DNA from: an uncultured Pelagibacteraceae bacterium
Lineage (GTDB): Bacteria > Pseudomonadota > Alphaproteobacteria > Pelagibacterales > Pelagibacteraceae
DNA length: 47,787 nucleotides
Reading direction: 5' to 3'
Assembly (NCBI GenBank): GCA_902528135.1
Contig: CABZRS010000008.1
Location: 1 to 47,787, forward strand
Below are positions 37,259 through 46,439 of this stretch, in pieces (position 1 is the stretch's first letter; every line of letters begins with the position of its first letter). Both the position numbers and the translations under genes were made by a program. The notes under the pieces are model-generated. The model ran no database searches. It had not been told where the DNA came from and worked only from the letters and a program-made list of their open reading frames with translations.

Positions 37259-38929
37259 CTTAGCTAACCATTTTTTCTCATTTTTATTTAAAAATGGTGA
37301 AATATTATTGTAAACATCAAAGTGATATTTAAATAAATAATTCTTTTCCATTTTATTAAGCATTTTATAGTTAATTAGGTCAGTATCTATAGGTGCCATT
37401 GTTAGATTTTCAAATATAAGCTTAGATTTGATTTTTTTTATAAAAACTAAATTTTCAATTCTTATTCCAAATTCATTTTTTTTATAAAAACCAGGTTCAT
37501 TACTTAAAACCATACCTTCTTTTAGTTGCACGTAATTATTTTTTGATATTCCTTGTGGTCCTTCATGAACGTTAAGAAATGCTCCAACTCCATGACCAGT
37601 TCCATGACGATAATCAAGACCAATAGAATTGAGACTCTTTCTAGCAATCTTATCAATATTATGACCGTTTCTCACTTTATTTATATTTGTTAAGGCAACA
37701 GCAATATGACCTTTTAAAACCCTGGTAAATATATCTTTAACTTTATTTGAGACGTTAGAAAAACATACTGTCCTTGTTACATCTGTTGTTCCCCACTTAT
37801 ATTGACCGCCAGAATCAAGTAATAATATATCATCCTTCCTTAACTTTCTGTTTGAAAATTTATCAGATCTATAATGTATAATTGCTCCATTTGGTCCAGA
37901 TCCAGCAATTGTATCAAAGCTAGGGTACAAATAGTTTTTTCTACTTTTTCTAAAACTCTCTAATTTTCTTTCTATTTTTTTTTCTGTCAGGTAATTTATT
38001 TTAATATTTTTAATCCAATATAAGAATTTTGTTAAAGCAACGCCATCTTCAATATGTGCATTAACCATATTATTAATCTCAATTTTATTTTTTAAAGATT
38101 TTAAATTATAAATAGGATCTTCTCGGTTGACTATCTTAAATTTATAGCTTATTAAGCTTTCTTCAAAAATTGAACAAGTTTTTCCATCAATACAAAAATT
38201 CCCCTTTTTTAATCTGACTAAACAATTTAAAATTTTATTTTCTTCAAAAAAATATATTTTTAATTTTTGGAGACTTAACTTTATCTTTTTAATTTTGTTT
38301 TGATTTGAAAAAAAATAGATTTTTCTATCTTTTGTTATGATCATTTTACAATTAGCAACAGGAGAATTTGGAAGATCCCTACCTCTGATGTTTAGAAGCC
38401 AACAAATATTTTCACCTGAACTAATAAATGTGTAATCAATTTCCTTTTTTTTCATAATTTGAACTAATCGATTAATTTTTCTATTTATATTTTCACCCGC
38501 TACAAAAGAATCTAAGCTAAAAAATGGATAATCTCTTTGAGCCTTATTTTTATTTTCAAATTTAATATTTAAAGGAACTAGGTTGTAATTTTCTCCAAAA
38601 TATTTGTTTAGAGTAGACCAAGTAAAAAGATCAGGATCGTATCCAATTTTAATTTGCTTCTTTAAAATATCTTTAGGCCATACATATGGAATTTCAAAAA
38701 TTTTAAATTTTTTACCTGACTCTTTTTCTGCTTGAATAGTATATCTACCATCAACAAATAAATATTTTTTATTTTTCAAAAAAATTGCAAAGCCTGCAGA
38801 ACCTGAGAATTTTGTAATCGATTTTAGATTGTTTAATTTAGAATATTCTGTAAAATAATTATCATTTTTTGGTAAAATATATCCATCTAAATTATTTGAA
38901 AAAATTATATTATTTATTTCAGCACTCAT
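37250..38929 (-). CDS. pepP: Xaa-Pro aminopeptidase (M24B family)
   Basis: A 559-residue dinuclear-metal peptidase removing N-terminal residues before proline. It has two creatinase-like N-terminal domains and a pita-bread catalytic domain with LLDSGGQYKWGTTDVTRTV (two aspartates), GTGHGVG (histidine), NEPGFY and FGIRIENL (glutamates). The three-domain length fits the longer APP1-like type. The open frame goes 9 codons further up, but ATG 38929 gives an ATGA overlap with uvrD and is preferred. It is cytoplasmic, as no signal peptide is seen. Confidence 0.93.
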   Translation of the reverse strand: MSAEINNIIFSNNLDGYILPKNDNYFTEYSKLNNLKSITKFSGSAGFAIFLKNKKYLFVDGRYTIQAEKESGKKFKIFEIPYVWPKDILKKQIKIGYDPDLFTWSTLNKYFGENYNLVPLNIKFENKNKAQRDYPFFSLDSFVAGENINRKINRLVQIMKKKEIDYTFISSGENICWLLNIRGRDLPNSPVANCKMIITKDRKIYFFSNQNKIKKIKLSLQKLKIYFFEENKILNCLVRLKKGNFCIDGKTCSIFEESLISYKFKIVNREDPIYNLKSLKNKIEINNMVNAHIEDGVALTKFLYWIKNIKINYLTEKKIERKLESFRKSRKNYLYPSFDTIAGSGPNGAIIHYRSDKFSNRKLRKDDILLLDSGGQYKWGTTDVTRTVCFSNVSNKVKDIFTRVLKGHIAVALTNINKVRNGHNIDKIARKSLNSIGLDYRHGTGHGVGAFLNVHEGPQGISKNNYVQLKEGMVLSNEPGFYKKNEFGIRIENLVFIKKIKSKLIFENLTMAPIDTDLINYKMLNKMEKNYLFKYHFDVYNNISPFLNKNEKKWLAKLI

Positions 38930-40953
38930 TTTAATTTTTTTTGATATCTTATCCAACCAGGACTCCTAATTTCACTATCACTATCGAAATCTATATCTTG
39001 GTTAAATTCAAAATCTTCTTCTTTTTCATCTACAAAATTATTATTCTTTTTAATATATTCATCTGGTAACTCATCTACAAACCTCGACGCCATACTGTCT
39101 ATCCAGTCTCCTTGATAAAATCTATTCATAGAAAATGATATTTTAGCAAGCTTTTTTGCCCTAGTAATCGCAACATAAGCCAATCTTCTCTCCTCCTCTA
39201 AACCACTTTCACCTTTTTCTTCAATACTTTTTTGATGTGGAAATAAACCTTCTTCCCAACCAGGTAAGAATACGACATCAAATTCTAACCCTTTAGATGC
39301 GTGTATGGTCATCAAATTGACTTTTTCACTCTGCCAATCTTGGTCTAAAGAGGTTGCAAGAGCGACATGTTCCAAAAAACTCTCTAAATTATCAAATTCT
39401 TTCATTGCATTTAATAATTCTTTAATATTTTCTAATCTATTTTCATTTTCTAAATCTTTCTTATTTTTAAGCATTTCACTATATCCAGACTCATCTAGAA
39501 TTATTTGTAATAGCTTATTATGATTTATTTTACTCCTTAAATCATTTCTCCATTTAGCTAAAAGATTTAGCAGGGAATTTAAACCTAATTTTGTTTTGGG
39601 TTTAATTTTGTTTTGTTCAATTAAATGTCTTGAGGCAACCTCTAATGAGCATTTATTTAATTTTGCAAAATTATTAATAGCTTTTACAGTAGTATCCCCA
39701 ATAGATCTTTTTGGAACATTTAAAATTCTTTCAAATGCTAAGTCATCCTGAGGTTGAAAAACTGTTTTTAAGTATGCAACACAATCCTTTACTTCAGCTC
39801 TTTCATAAAATTTAATACCACCAATAATTCTATATGGCACACCAATTTTTAAAAACCTTTCTTCAAATTCTCTAGTTTGAAAAATAGCTCTTACTAGAAT
39901 TGCAACTTCATTTAATGAAAATTTATTTTTAAAATCTTCAATATTAGAACCAATTTCAGTTGCTTCGTCTTTTACATTTCTAAAACAGTTTAAAGTTACA
40001 AGTTCACCATCTTGTTGATCTGTAAAAAGTTTTTTTCCAACTCTATTTTGATTATTTTCAATAATATTCGATGCCACATTTAAAATATTTTGAGTCGATC
40101 TATAATTTTTTTCTAATCTTATTATTTTTGTATTTTCGTAAACATTTTCAAATTGAAGAAAATTTTTAATTTCTGCTCCTCTCCAACTATATATAGACTG
40201 ATCATCATCTCCCACACAGCAAATATTTTGATTATGTTTTGCTAGATATTTAAGCCATTCGCTTTGTATAAAGTTAGTATCCTGATATTCGTCAACTAAA
40301 ATATATTTAAACTTTTTTGAATACATTTTCGATATATCTTTATATTTTTCAAATATTTTAACAGTATGAAGTATTAAGTCACTGAAATCAGCAGCATTTA
40401 AACCTATTAATTTTTGTTGATAAATTTTATAAATTCCAAGAAAACTTTTTTCTAATATGTCTTTACGTTTGAGCACAACTTCTTCAGGGTAAAAGCCTTT
40501 ATTTTTCCATTTATCAATGACAGCTAAAATATATTTTGGGGATATTTTTTTTGTATCTATATTTTCAGATTTACAAATATTTTTTATTAATCTTACCTGG
40601 TCATCTTGATCAATTATGGAAAAATTAGATTTTAATCCAACTGCTTCTGCATGTTTTCTCAATATTTTTGCACTAATTGAGTGAAAAGTCCCTAACCATG
40701 GAAGACCAGTTGCCTCCTTTCTTAAGAATTTCGAAACTCTTAATTGCATTTCTTTTGCAGCTTTGTTTGTAAATGTTACTGCTAAGACCTGATTGGGAAA
40801 TGCCTTATGTTGTTTGACAATATGAGCAATTCTAGCTGTAAGAACTCTGGTTTTTCCTGAGCCCGCTCCTGCAACAATCAAAAGAGGTCCGTTTAAATAC
40901 AGAACTGCTTCCTCCTGACTTTCATTAAGATTTGTTAAATAATCCAAATTCAT
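38926..40953 (-). CDS. uvrD: ATP-dependent DNA helicase UvrD/PcrA type
   Basis: A 675-residue superfamily 1A 3'-5' helicase for excision and mismatch repair. Motifs: Q-motif LNESQEEAVLYL, Walker A VAGAGSGKTRVL, TFTNKAAKEM, DEYQDTN, VGDDDQSIYSWRGA, LEKNYRST, TIHASKGLEFD and VAITRAKK. The C-terminus is acidic and short, lacking a long extension. It overlaps pepP by 4 bases. Confidence 0.96.
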   Translation of the reverse strand: MNLDYLTNLNESQEEAVLYLNGPLLIVAGAGSGKTRVLTARIAHIVKQHKAFPNQVLAVTFTNKAAKEMQLRVSKFLRKEATGLPWLGTFHSISAKILRKHAEAVGLKSNFSIIDQDDQVRLIKNICKSENIDTKKISPKYILAVIDKWKNKGFYPEEVVLKRKDILEKSFLGIYKIYQQKLIGLNAADFSDLILHTVKIFEKYKDISKMYSKKFKYILVDEYQDTNFIQSEWLKYLAKHNQNICCVGDDDQSIYSWRGAEIKNFLQFENVYENTKIIRLEKNYRSTQNILNVASNIIENNQNRVGKKLFTDQQDGELVTLNCFRNVKDEATEIGSNIEDFKNKFSLNEVAILVRAIFQTREFEERFLKIGVPYRIIGGIKFYERAEVKDCVAYLKTVFQPQDDLAFERILNVPKRSIGDTTVKAINNFAKLNKCSLEVASRHLIEQNKIKPKTKLGLNSLLNLLAKWRNDLRSKINHNKLLQIILDESGYSEMLKNKKDLENENRLENIKELLNAMKEFDNLESFLEHVALATSLDQDWQSEKVNLMTIHASKGLEFDVVFLPGWEEGLFPHQKSIEEKGESGLEEERRLAYVAITRAKKLAKISFSMNRFYQGDWIDSMASRFVDELPDEYIKKNNNFVDEKEEDFEFNQDIDFDSDSEIRSPGWIRYQKKLK

Positions 40954-40989
40954 CGTTTATTTTTTTTTATTTTAAGCGATATTGGATTG

Positions 40990-42372
40990 ATGATAAAAAA
41001 ATTTAAAGTAACGATATTTGCTAAATTCATTTTTTTATTAGTTGCATTGTGTTTTTTATTTGGCATTTATTTATCAATACCAGTTTTATTTAATTATAAA
41101 AGTATAGAAAATATCATTGAGAGTAAGTTTTCTTCTGATTTTAATATTAACTTAAATATAAATGGTGACATAAAGTATCAATTACTTCCAAAGCCTCATT
41201 TATTAATTAACAATTCATCATTAACAATAGATGAAAACAATAACGAAAGTATTTCATTTGATATAAAAAACTTAAAAGTTTTTATGAATTCCAATAGTTT
41301 ATATCCAAAATCTAGAATTAATTTTGAAAAATTTGAAATAATAAATACAAATTTTTTAATAAAAAAAAAAAAATATAATATTTTAAGAGAATATTTCCAT
41401 AATAGTGAAAGCAAACCACTTACTATTAAAAAAAGTAAAGTATTTATAATAGATGAAAATGATGAAACTTTAATTATATCCCCAATAGAAAAAATTAATT
41501 TTACCACGTCCCAACAAGATGATTTCAAAAAATTAAATATCAAAGGCAATTTGTTTGATTTAAATTTTAAATCATTTTGGAAAAAAAAATACAATTCTAA
41601 AATGAATTCACAAATAGAAATAGATTTTAAGGAATTAAATTTTTTAATAAAAAATCAATTGAATTATAATAATAGCACCAAGCTCGATGGTTCGGCATTG
41701 CTTTCTTTCTTTAATCAAAATATTGAAATTGATTATATATTAGAAAATAATAAAATTACTTTAGCATCTCCTAATAACTCTAATGATATAAAAATTAATG
41801 CATCAATTGAGTTAAAACCTTTTTATTTAAATTCAAATATTATCTTGAATAAGCAAAATATAAATTTTATGATTGATGAATTACTATTCTCGTTATTGAA
41901 TTTAAATCCTGATTTATTTGGTAATTTTAATGGAGATATAGAATTACTGCTAACCAATATTGAGCATGAACTTTTAAGAAGTGGTAAAATAAGTTTTAAT
42001 ATAAGTCAAAATACTATTAATTTGAGAGAAGTTTTATTTAATATTGGTAATATTGGTAATATTGGTCAAATTATCTCTGAAATAAAATATAATGAAAAAG
42101 ATGGAGATTTAATTTTTAATTCATCAAACTCTTTACTAATTAAAAATAAAAAAGAGTTTGCTAAAAAATTCCAAATAAAGCCTGATAAAGTAAAGGATTT
42201 GAACATGATTTATTTTAAAGTTGAGAAAAATATTAATACCGGACTAGTATCAATATTTGACATAAAAATTAATAAAGTAGATTATAAAGATAAGAATAAC
42301 AGTGAATTAAAATATAATATTAAAAATTCTCAAGAGCTGAAATCTTTAATGAAAAGAATTATTAACAGTTAA
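40990..42372 (+). CDS. AsmA-like envelope protein
   Basis: A 460-residue protein with one N-terminal transmembrane helix (about residues 10-32) followed by a long beta-rich periplasmic part. The early pattern [34 protein letters not shown] is typical of AsmA/TamB-type proteins, thought to bridge the two membranes and carry phospholipids. ATG 40990 is preferred over TTG 40987. It contains a run of 13 adenines (41361-41373), read in frame, and a 9-base tandem repeat giving NIG three times. It is convergent with fumC, the stops sharing TTAA. Homology is judged by pattern only. Confidence 0.65.
   Translation: MIKKFKVTIFAKFIFLLVALCFLFGIYLSIPVLFNYKSIENIIESKFSSDFNINLNINGDIKYQLLPKPHLLINNSSLTIDENNNESISFDIKNLKVFMNSNSLYPKSRINFEKFEIINTNFLIKKKKYNILREYFHNSESKPLTIKKSKVFIIDENDETLIISPIEKINFTTSQQDDFKKLNIKGNLFDLNFKSFWKKKYNSKMNSQIEIDFKELNFLIKNQLNYNNSTKLDGSALLSFFNQNIEIDYILENNKITLASPNNSNDIKINASIELKPFYLNSNIILNKQNINFMIDELLFSLLNLNPDLFGNFNGDIELLLTNIEHELLRSGKISFNISQNTINLREVLFNIGNIGNIGQIISEIKYNEKDGDLIFNSSNSLLIKNKKEFAKKFQIKPDKVKDLNMIYFKVEKNINTGLVSIFDIKINKVDYKDKNNSELKYNIKNSQELKSLMKRIINS
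42040..42066 (+). repeat. Three tandem copies of a 9-base unit
   Basis: AATATTGGT occurs three times in a row inside the AsmA-like gene, coding for NIGNIGNIG. The unit is a multiple of three, so copy-number change would only lengthen or shorten the protein. Confidence 0.9.
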
Positions 42373-43757
42373 TAAGGTTTAATCATTTTATTAGGATCAA
42401 CAATTTTATTGTAATCTCTCTCGTTTATTAGACCTGATTTCATTGCCTCAGCTTTAAGAGTAGTTTTATTTTTTAAAGCATTCTTTGCTATCTTCGCAGC
42501 ATTATCGTAGCCTATTTTGGGAGATAGGGAAGTTACTAGCATTAAAGAATTATCTACCAAATGTTTAATTCTATTTTTGTCAGCTTTTAGTCCAGAAACA
42601 CAATATTTTGCAAAACTTTTTATGCTATCAGAGAGAATCTGAATAGATTGTAGCACATTATGAATTATTAAAGGTTTAAAAACATTTAGTTCGAAATGAC
42701 CATGTGATCCGGCCATAGTAATTCCATTATGGTTTCCAATTACTTTTACACAAACCATAGTAACAGCCTCACATTGAGTTGGATTTACCTTGCCAGGCAT
42801 AATTGAAGATCCAGGTTCGTTTTCTGGTAGTATCAATTCTCCATATCCTGCTCTAGGTCCTGAGCCTAAAAATCTAATGTCATTTGCCACTTTCATCAAA
42901 CATACTGCTGCAGTATTCAATGTCCCTGAATAATTTACTATTGCATCATGTGCTGCTAGAGCTGCAAATTTATTTTTAGCTGGCTTGAAAGGTAACTTAG
43001 TTATTTTTTTAATTTCACTAACTATTTTTTTGTCAAAATTTTTTTTTGTATTTATACCAGTACCAACGGCAGTTCCACCTTGAGCTAGATAATAAATTTC
43101 ATTTAGTGAAAATTCTATTCTTTTAATACACTCTTCAAGTTGTGATTGATAACCTGAAAATTCTTGACCTAGGGATAAAGGAGTTGCATCTTGCAAATGC
43201 GTTCTTCCTATCTTAACAATTTTATTAAATTCTTTTACTTTTCTTTTTAATTCTTTATTCAATAGCACTAAGCTTGGTAATAATTTATCTCTAGTTTCCA
43301 TTGCTATTGCTATATGCATTGCTGTAGGAAATACATCATTAGTTGATTGAGATTTATTTACATGATCATTTGGATGAACAGGTTTTTTTGTGCCCTTTTT
43401 TCCCTTGAGCAATTCAATTGCTCTATTTGAAATTACTTCGTTAACGTTCATATTTGTTTGAGTGCCAGAGCCAGTCTGCCAAACCTTAAGGGGGAAGTGA
43501 TCATCTAATTTCCCCTTAATTACCTCATCAGAAGCACGTAAAATTGATCTATAAATTTTTGAACTAATATCCTTATTCTTATAATTTGTAATAGCAGCTG
43601 CTTTTTTAATTATAGCTATGGATTTTATTAACTTAGGTCCTACTAATACATCTCCAATATTAAAGTATTTTTTTGATCTTTCTGTCGATGCTCCCCAATA
43701 CTTATCCACAGGAACGTTGATAGAACCTATGCTGTCATATTCTTTTCTGAATTTCAT
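42369..43757 (-). CDS. fumC: Fumarate hydratase, class II
   Basis: A 462-residue iron-free fumarase of the TCA cycle. Motifs: [54 protein letters not shown], and the signature [17 protein letters not shown] with the catalytic serine. Full length. Upstream, a TATACT about 15 bases before the ATG may be its -10. It is a single-gene unit between the AsmA-like gene and the divergent MazG-like gene. Confidence 0.97.
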   Translation of the reverse strand: MKFRKEYDSIGSINVPVDKYWGASTERSKKYFNIGDVLVGPKLIKSIAIIKKAAAITNYKNKDISSKIYRSILRASDEVIKGKLDDHFPLKVWQTGSGTQTNMNVNEVISNRAIELLKGKKGTKKPVHPNDHVNKSQSTNDVFPTAMHIAIAMETRDKLLPSLVLLNKELKRKVKEFNKIVKIGRTHLQDATPLSLGQEFSGYQSQLEECIKRIEFSLNEIYYLAQGGTAVGTGINTKKNFDKKIVSEIKKITKLPFKPAKNKFAALAAHDAIVNYSGTLNTAAVCLMKVANDIRFLGSGPRAGYGELILPENEPGSSIMPGKVNPTQCEAVTMVCVKVIGNHNGITMAGSHGHFELNVFKPLIIHNVLQSIQILSDSIKSFAKYCVSGLKADKNRIKHLVDNSLMLVTSLSPKIGYDNAAKIAKNALKNKTTLKAEAMKSGLINERDYNKIVDPNKMIKPY

Positions 43758-43816
43758 AGTTTTAATTTTGAGAGTATATTTAATTATTTATACATTAAAA
43801 AATAATAAAATCATAT

Positions 43817-43821
43817 AGGAG
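43817..43821 (+). promoter_or_regulatory. Ribosome binding site of the MazG-like gene
   Basis: AGGAG lies 4 bases before ATG 43826, one of the few clear Shine-Dalgarno sites in the window. Confidence 0.6.
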
Positions 43822-43825
43822 TAAA

Positions 43826-44197
43826 ATGACAAATTTTGAAAAAGTTGGTGTGTTCATGAAAACTTTTAATCAAGATGTTAAAGATTCATCAAGTCTGAGC
43901 ACAGACAAAATTAATTCGCTTAGAATTTCATTGATTCATGAAGAGCTAGAAGAGCTTAAACAAGCAATATCAGAAAAAAATTTGACTGAAGTTGCAGATG
44001 CATTAACAGATATTTTGTATGTTACCTATGGTGCAGGACATGCCTTTGGTATTAATTTGGATAATTGTTTTGAGGAAGTTCAAAAATCTAATATGAGCAA
44101 ATTGGGAAAAGATGGAAAACCAATATTCAATGAATCTGGAAAAGTTATGAAAGGACCAGACTATTTCAAACCAGATTTATCAAAATTTATAAAATAA
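43826..44197 (+). CDS. MazG/PRA-PH-like nucleoside triphosphate pyrophosphohydrolase
   Basis: A 123-residue all-alpha NTP pyrophosphohydrolase-like protein. The metal-binding helices appear as LIHEELEELKQAI (EExxE-type) and EVADALTDILYVTYGAGHAFG (ExxDxxxD-type), followed by the tail NMSKLGKDGKPI...KGPDYFKPDL seen in stand-alone members of this group. Such enzymes clean nucleotide pools; the preferred substrate cannot be told. Its stop is one base from the convergent ygfZ stop. Confidence 0.82.
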   Translation: MTNFEKVGVFMKTFNQDVKDSSSLSTDKINSLRISLIHEELEELKQAISEKNLTEVADALTDILYVTYGAGHAFGINLDNCFEEVQKSNMSKLGKDGKPIFNESGKVMKGPDYFKPDLSKFIK

Positions 44198-44198
44198 T

Positions 44199-45080
44199 TT
44201 AAAGCCAATTTGGTTTTAGTGCTTTAATTTTAGCATCACCACATCTTAGATCTGCATCAAAATTGAATTTTTTGTTTTCTAGTTTTAGCAAAGCAAATGG
44301 ATTTTTATTATTGATCAATAACTTTCCTAAATTTTGATTTTCAGAGGTAATTTCGTTACTATTGATCTCTCCGTCTAAAACTTTAATTGCAAGTAGTCTT
44401 TTATTAAGTTTATCTTTAAGTTTTATTCTAGCTGTATTTTCTTGCCCTACATAGCATCCTTTTCTAAAGTCAATTCCATTTAATTCTTCAAAATTACATT
44501 CAATGCCAAATATTTTATCTTGAAGATTATTTGTATCAATTTGAGCAATTCCTAATTCATGACTGTAATTATAATATTCATTTACATCAGAAACTTTTAA
44601 TCCCAATTTTTTTATAGAAAGATACAATTTTTCTAAATTAATCACCAATCTAGCTCCTAATTTATCAGACCTTGGATCTAAAAGAATAGGATCTTCTCTA
44701 AATTTTATAGTAAAACCCATCTCATCTTTAGAATTTTCTAATTCTAGAAATTTTTCCTTTGTTAAATTTGCAACAACAAACTCATTACTTAGATTTAAAA
44801 TTTCTACTTTAGATCTAAGCTTGTATAAAATTAACTGTTCATTTAAATTCTCAATGATTTTCTTTTCACAATCCAAAAAATAGCCTGATTTATGTTTAAT
44901 AATTATAAAATCATAAAGATATTTGCCTTGTGGGGTTAAGAGAGCTGAGAAACAACTTCTATCATCTGATACATTTTCAATATTGTTTGTAATTATATTT
45001 TGTAAAAATTCTTTAGCATCATCTCCACTAATATAAAGAAGACCCCTATCTTCTAGTATGTAAATATTATTTCTATTCAT
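44199..45080 (-). CDS. ygfZ: YgfZ/GcvT-like folate-binding protein
   Basis: A 293-residue protein of the YgfZ (IBA57) family, a tetrahydrofolate-dependent helper in Fe-S cluster assembly or repair. The N-terminus LEDRGLLYISGDDAKEFLQNIITNNI and the signature RKGCYVGQENTARIK, with its conserved cysteine, are diagnostic. A TATAAT on the same strand (45089-45094) ends 8 bases before the ATG, so the mRNA may be leaderless. Confidence 0.9.
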   Translation of the reverse strand: MNRNNIYILEDRGLLYISGDDAKEFLQNIITNNIENVSDDRSCFSALLTPQGKYLYDFIIIKHKSGYFLDCEKKIIENLNEQLILYKLRSKVEILNLSNEFVVANLTKEKFLELENSKDEMGFTIKFREDPILLDPRSDKLGARLVINLEKLYLSIKKLGLKVSDVNEYYNYSHELGIAQIDTNNLQDKIFGIECNFEELNGIDFRKGCYVGQENTARIKLKDKLNKRLLAIKVLDGEINSNEITSENQNLGKLLINNKNPFALLKLENKKFNFDADLRCGDAKIKALKPNWL

Positions 45081-45088
45081 ATTGTAAT

Positions 45089-45094
45089 ATTATA
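45089..45094 (-). promoter_or_regulatory. -10 of ygfZ
   Basis: A perfect TATAAT read leftward, ending 8 bases before the A of the ygfZ ATG. Start would fall at or beside the start codon. No clear -35 or Shine-Dalgarno site. Confidence 0.45.
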
Positions 45095-45102
45095 ACGAAT
45101 GA

Positions 45103-45108
45103 TATAAG
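45103..45108 (+). promoter_or_regulatory. Candidate -10 of the dihydroorotase gene
   Basis: TATAAG, with a TG two bases upstream (TGATATAAG) as in an extended -10. Start near 45116 leaves about 7 bases of leader. It is back-to-back with the ygfZ -10 in a 42-base divergent gap. Confidence 0.4.
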
Positions 45109-45122
45109 TAGTTTTTTTATAA

Positions 45123-46433
45123 ATGTTAGACCTTATAATCAAAAATGGAAAGTGTTATATTGATAAAGATCTCAAAGATGTTGATATAGGCATTCAAAAC
45201 AACAAGATTGTAAAAATTGGTAAGTTAGATGAGGACTCAAGTCAGTCAATTGATGCAACTGGACTTATAGTTCTTCCGGGTTGCATTGATACTCAAACAC
45301 ATTTTAGGGAACCAGGTTCAACAGACACTGAGGATTTAGCTTCTGGAAGTAGAGCAGCAATTGTTGGAGGTATAACCTCAGTATTTGAAATGCCAAATAC
45401 TAATCCTGCAACTACAAACAAAGCAGAATTTCAAAAAAAAATAGATTTAGCAAAAAATAGAATGTATTGTAATCATGCCTTCTATTTTGGAGCAACTCCA
45501 ACTAATCAAAGTGAATTAGCTGATCTTAAAGGTTTAGATGGATGTTGTGGGGTAAAATTATTCGCAGGCTCTTCCACGGGAACATTATTAGTTCATAAGG
45601 AAGAAGACATTGAAAAAGTATTTGAAAGTACATCTAAAATTGTTGCAGTTCACTCAGAAGATGAAGATATTTTAAATCTTAGAAAGAAATTAAGAGAAAA
45701 AGGCAATGTTCATTCTCATCCAATATGGAGAGATGAGGAATGTGCAATTTCTTCTACAAGAAAGATTGTAAAAATTGCAAAAAGATTAAACAAAAAAGCA
45801 CATATCTTGCATATTACAACAAAGCAGGAGATTGATTTCTTATCTCAAAATAAGGGAAACATCACATTTGAAATAACCCCACAGCATTTAACAATGTTTG
45901 CTCCTGATTGTTACGATAAACTTGGAACTTATGCTCAAATGAATCCACCAATTAGAGAAAAAAGTCATTACGATAGATTATGGTATGCTGTAAGAAATAA
46001 TTATAATGACACTATTGGTTCTGATCATGCTCCACATCTGAAAGTAAATAAAGACAAGGAATATCCAGATACCCCTTCAGGAATGCCTGGAGTTCAGACT
46101 TTATTACCTGTGATGCTAAACCATGTAAATGATGGAAAACTAACTTTAGTTCAGCTTATGAATCTTGTTTGTGAAAATCCAGCGAAAATCTTTGGTATTA
46201 TAGACAAGGGCTATATAAAGGAAGATTATGATGCAGACTTTACAATTGTGGATATGAATAAAATTATCGAAATCAAAAATGAAAAAATAGAGAGTAAGTG
46301 TGGATGGTCACCTTTCGATGGACATAAGTTTAAGGGAACACCAGTTTATACAATCATCAACGGAGAGATTAAAATGAAAGATGGAACAATCCTTGGAGAA
46401 GCATCAGGTAAGCCCATCAAGTTTGATAATTAA
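45123..46433 (+). CDS. pyrC: Dihydroorotase (class I-like amidohydrolase)
   Basis: A 436-residue amidohydrolase, third step of pyrimidine synthesis. Motifs: LPGCIDTQTHFREPGSTDTEDL, GGITSVFEMPNTNP, VKLFAGSSTG (the lysine usually carboxylated between the metals), AVHSEDED, HILHITTKQE, and GSDHAPH with the catalytic aspartate. The usual metal-binding H-x-H is Q58-T-H60 here. Allantoinase or another cyclic amidase cannot be ruled out, but FREPG and MPNTNP favour dihydroorotase. It ends 6 bases from the convergent synthetase stop. Confidence 0.88.
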   Translation: MLDLIIKNGKCYIDKDLKDVDIGIQNNKIVKIGKLDEDSSQSIDATGLIVLPGCIDTQTHFREPGSTDTEDLASGSRAAIVGGITSVFEMPNTNPATTNKAEFQKKIDLAKNRMYCNHAFYFGATPTNQSELADLKGLDGCCGVKLFAGSSTGTLLVHKEEDIEKVFESTSKIVAVHSEDEDILNLRKKLREKGNVHSHPIWRDEECAISSTRKIVKIAKRLNKKAHILHITTKQEIDFLSQNKGNITFEITPQHLTMFAPDCYDKLGTYAQMNPPIREKSHYDRLWYAVRNNYNDTIGSDHAPHLKVNKDKEYPDTPSGMPGVQTLLPVMLNHVNDGKLTLVQLMNLVCENPAKIFGIIDKGYIKEDYDADFTIVDMNKIIEIKNEKIESKCGWSPFDGHKFKGTPVYTIINGEIKMKDGTILGEASGKPIKFDN

Positions 46434-46439
46434 TCTAAT

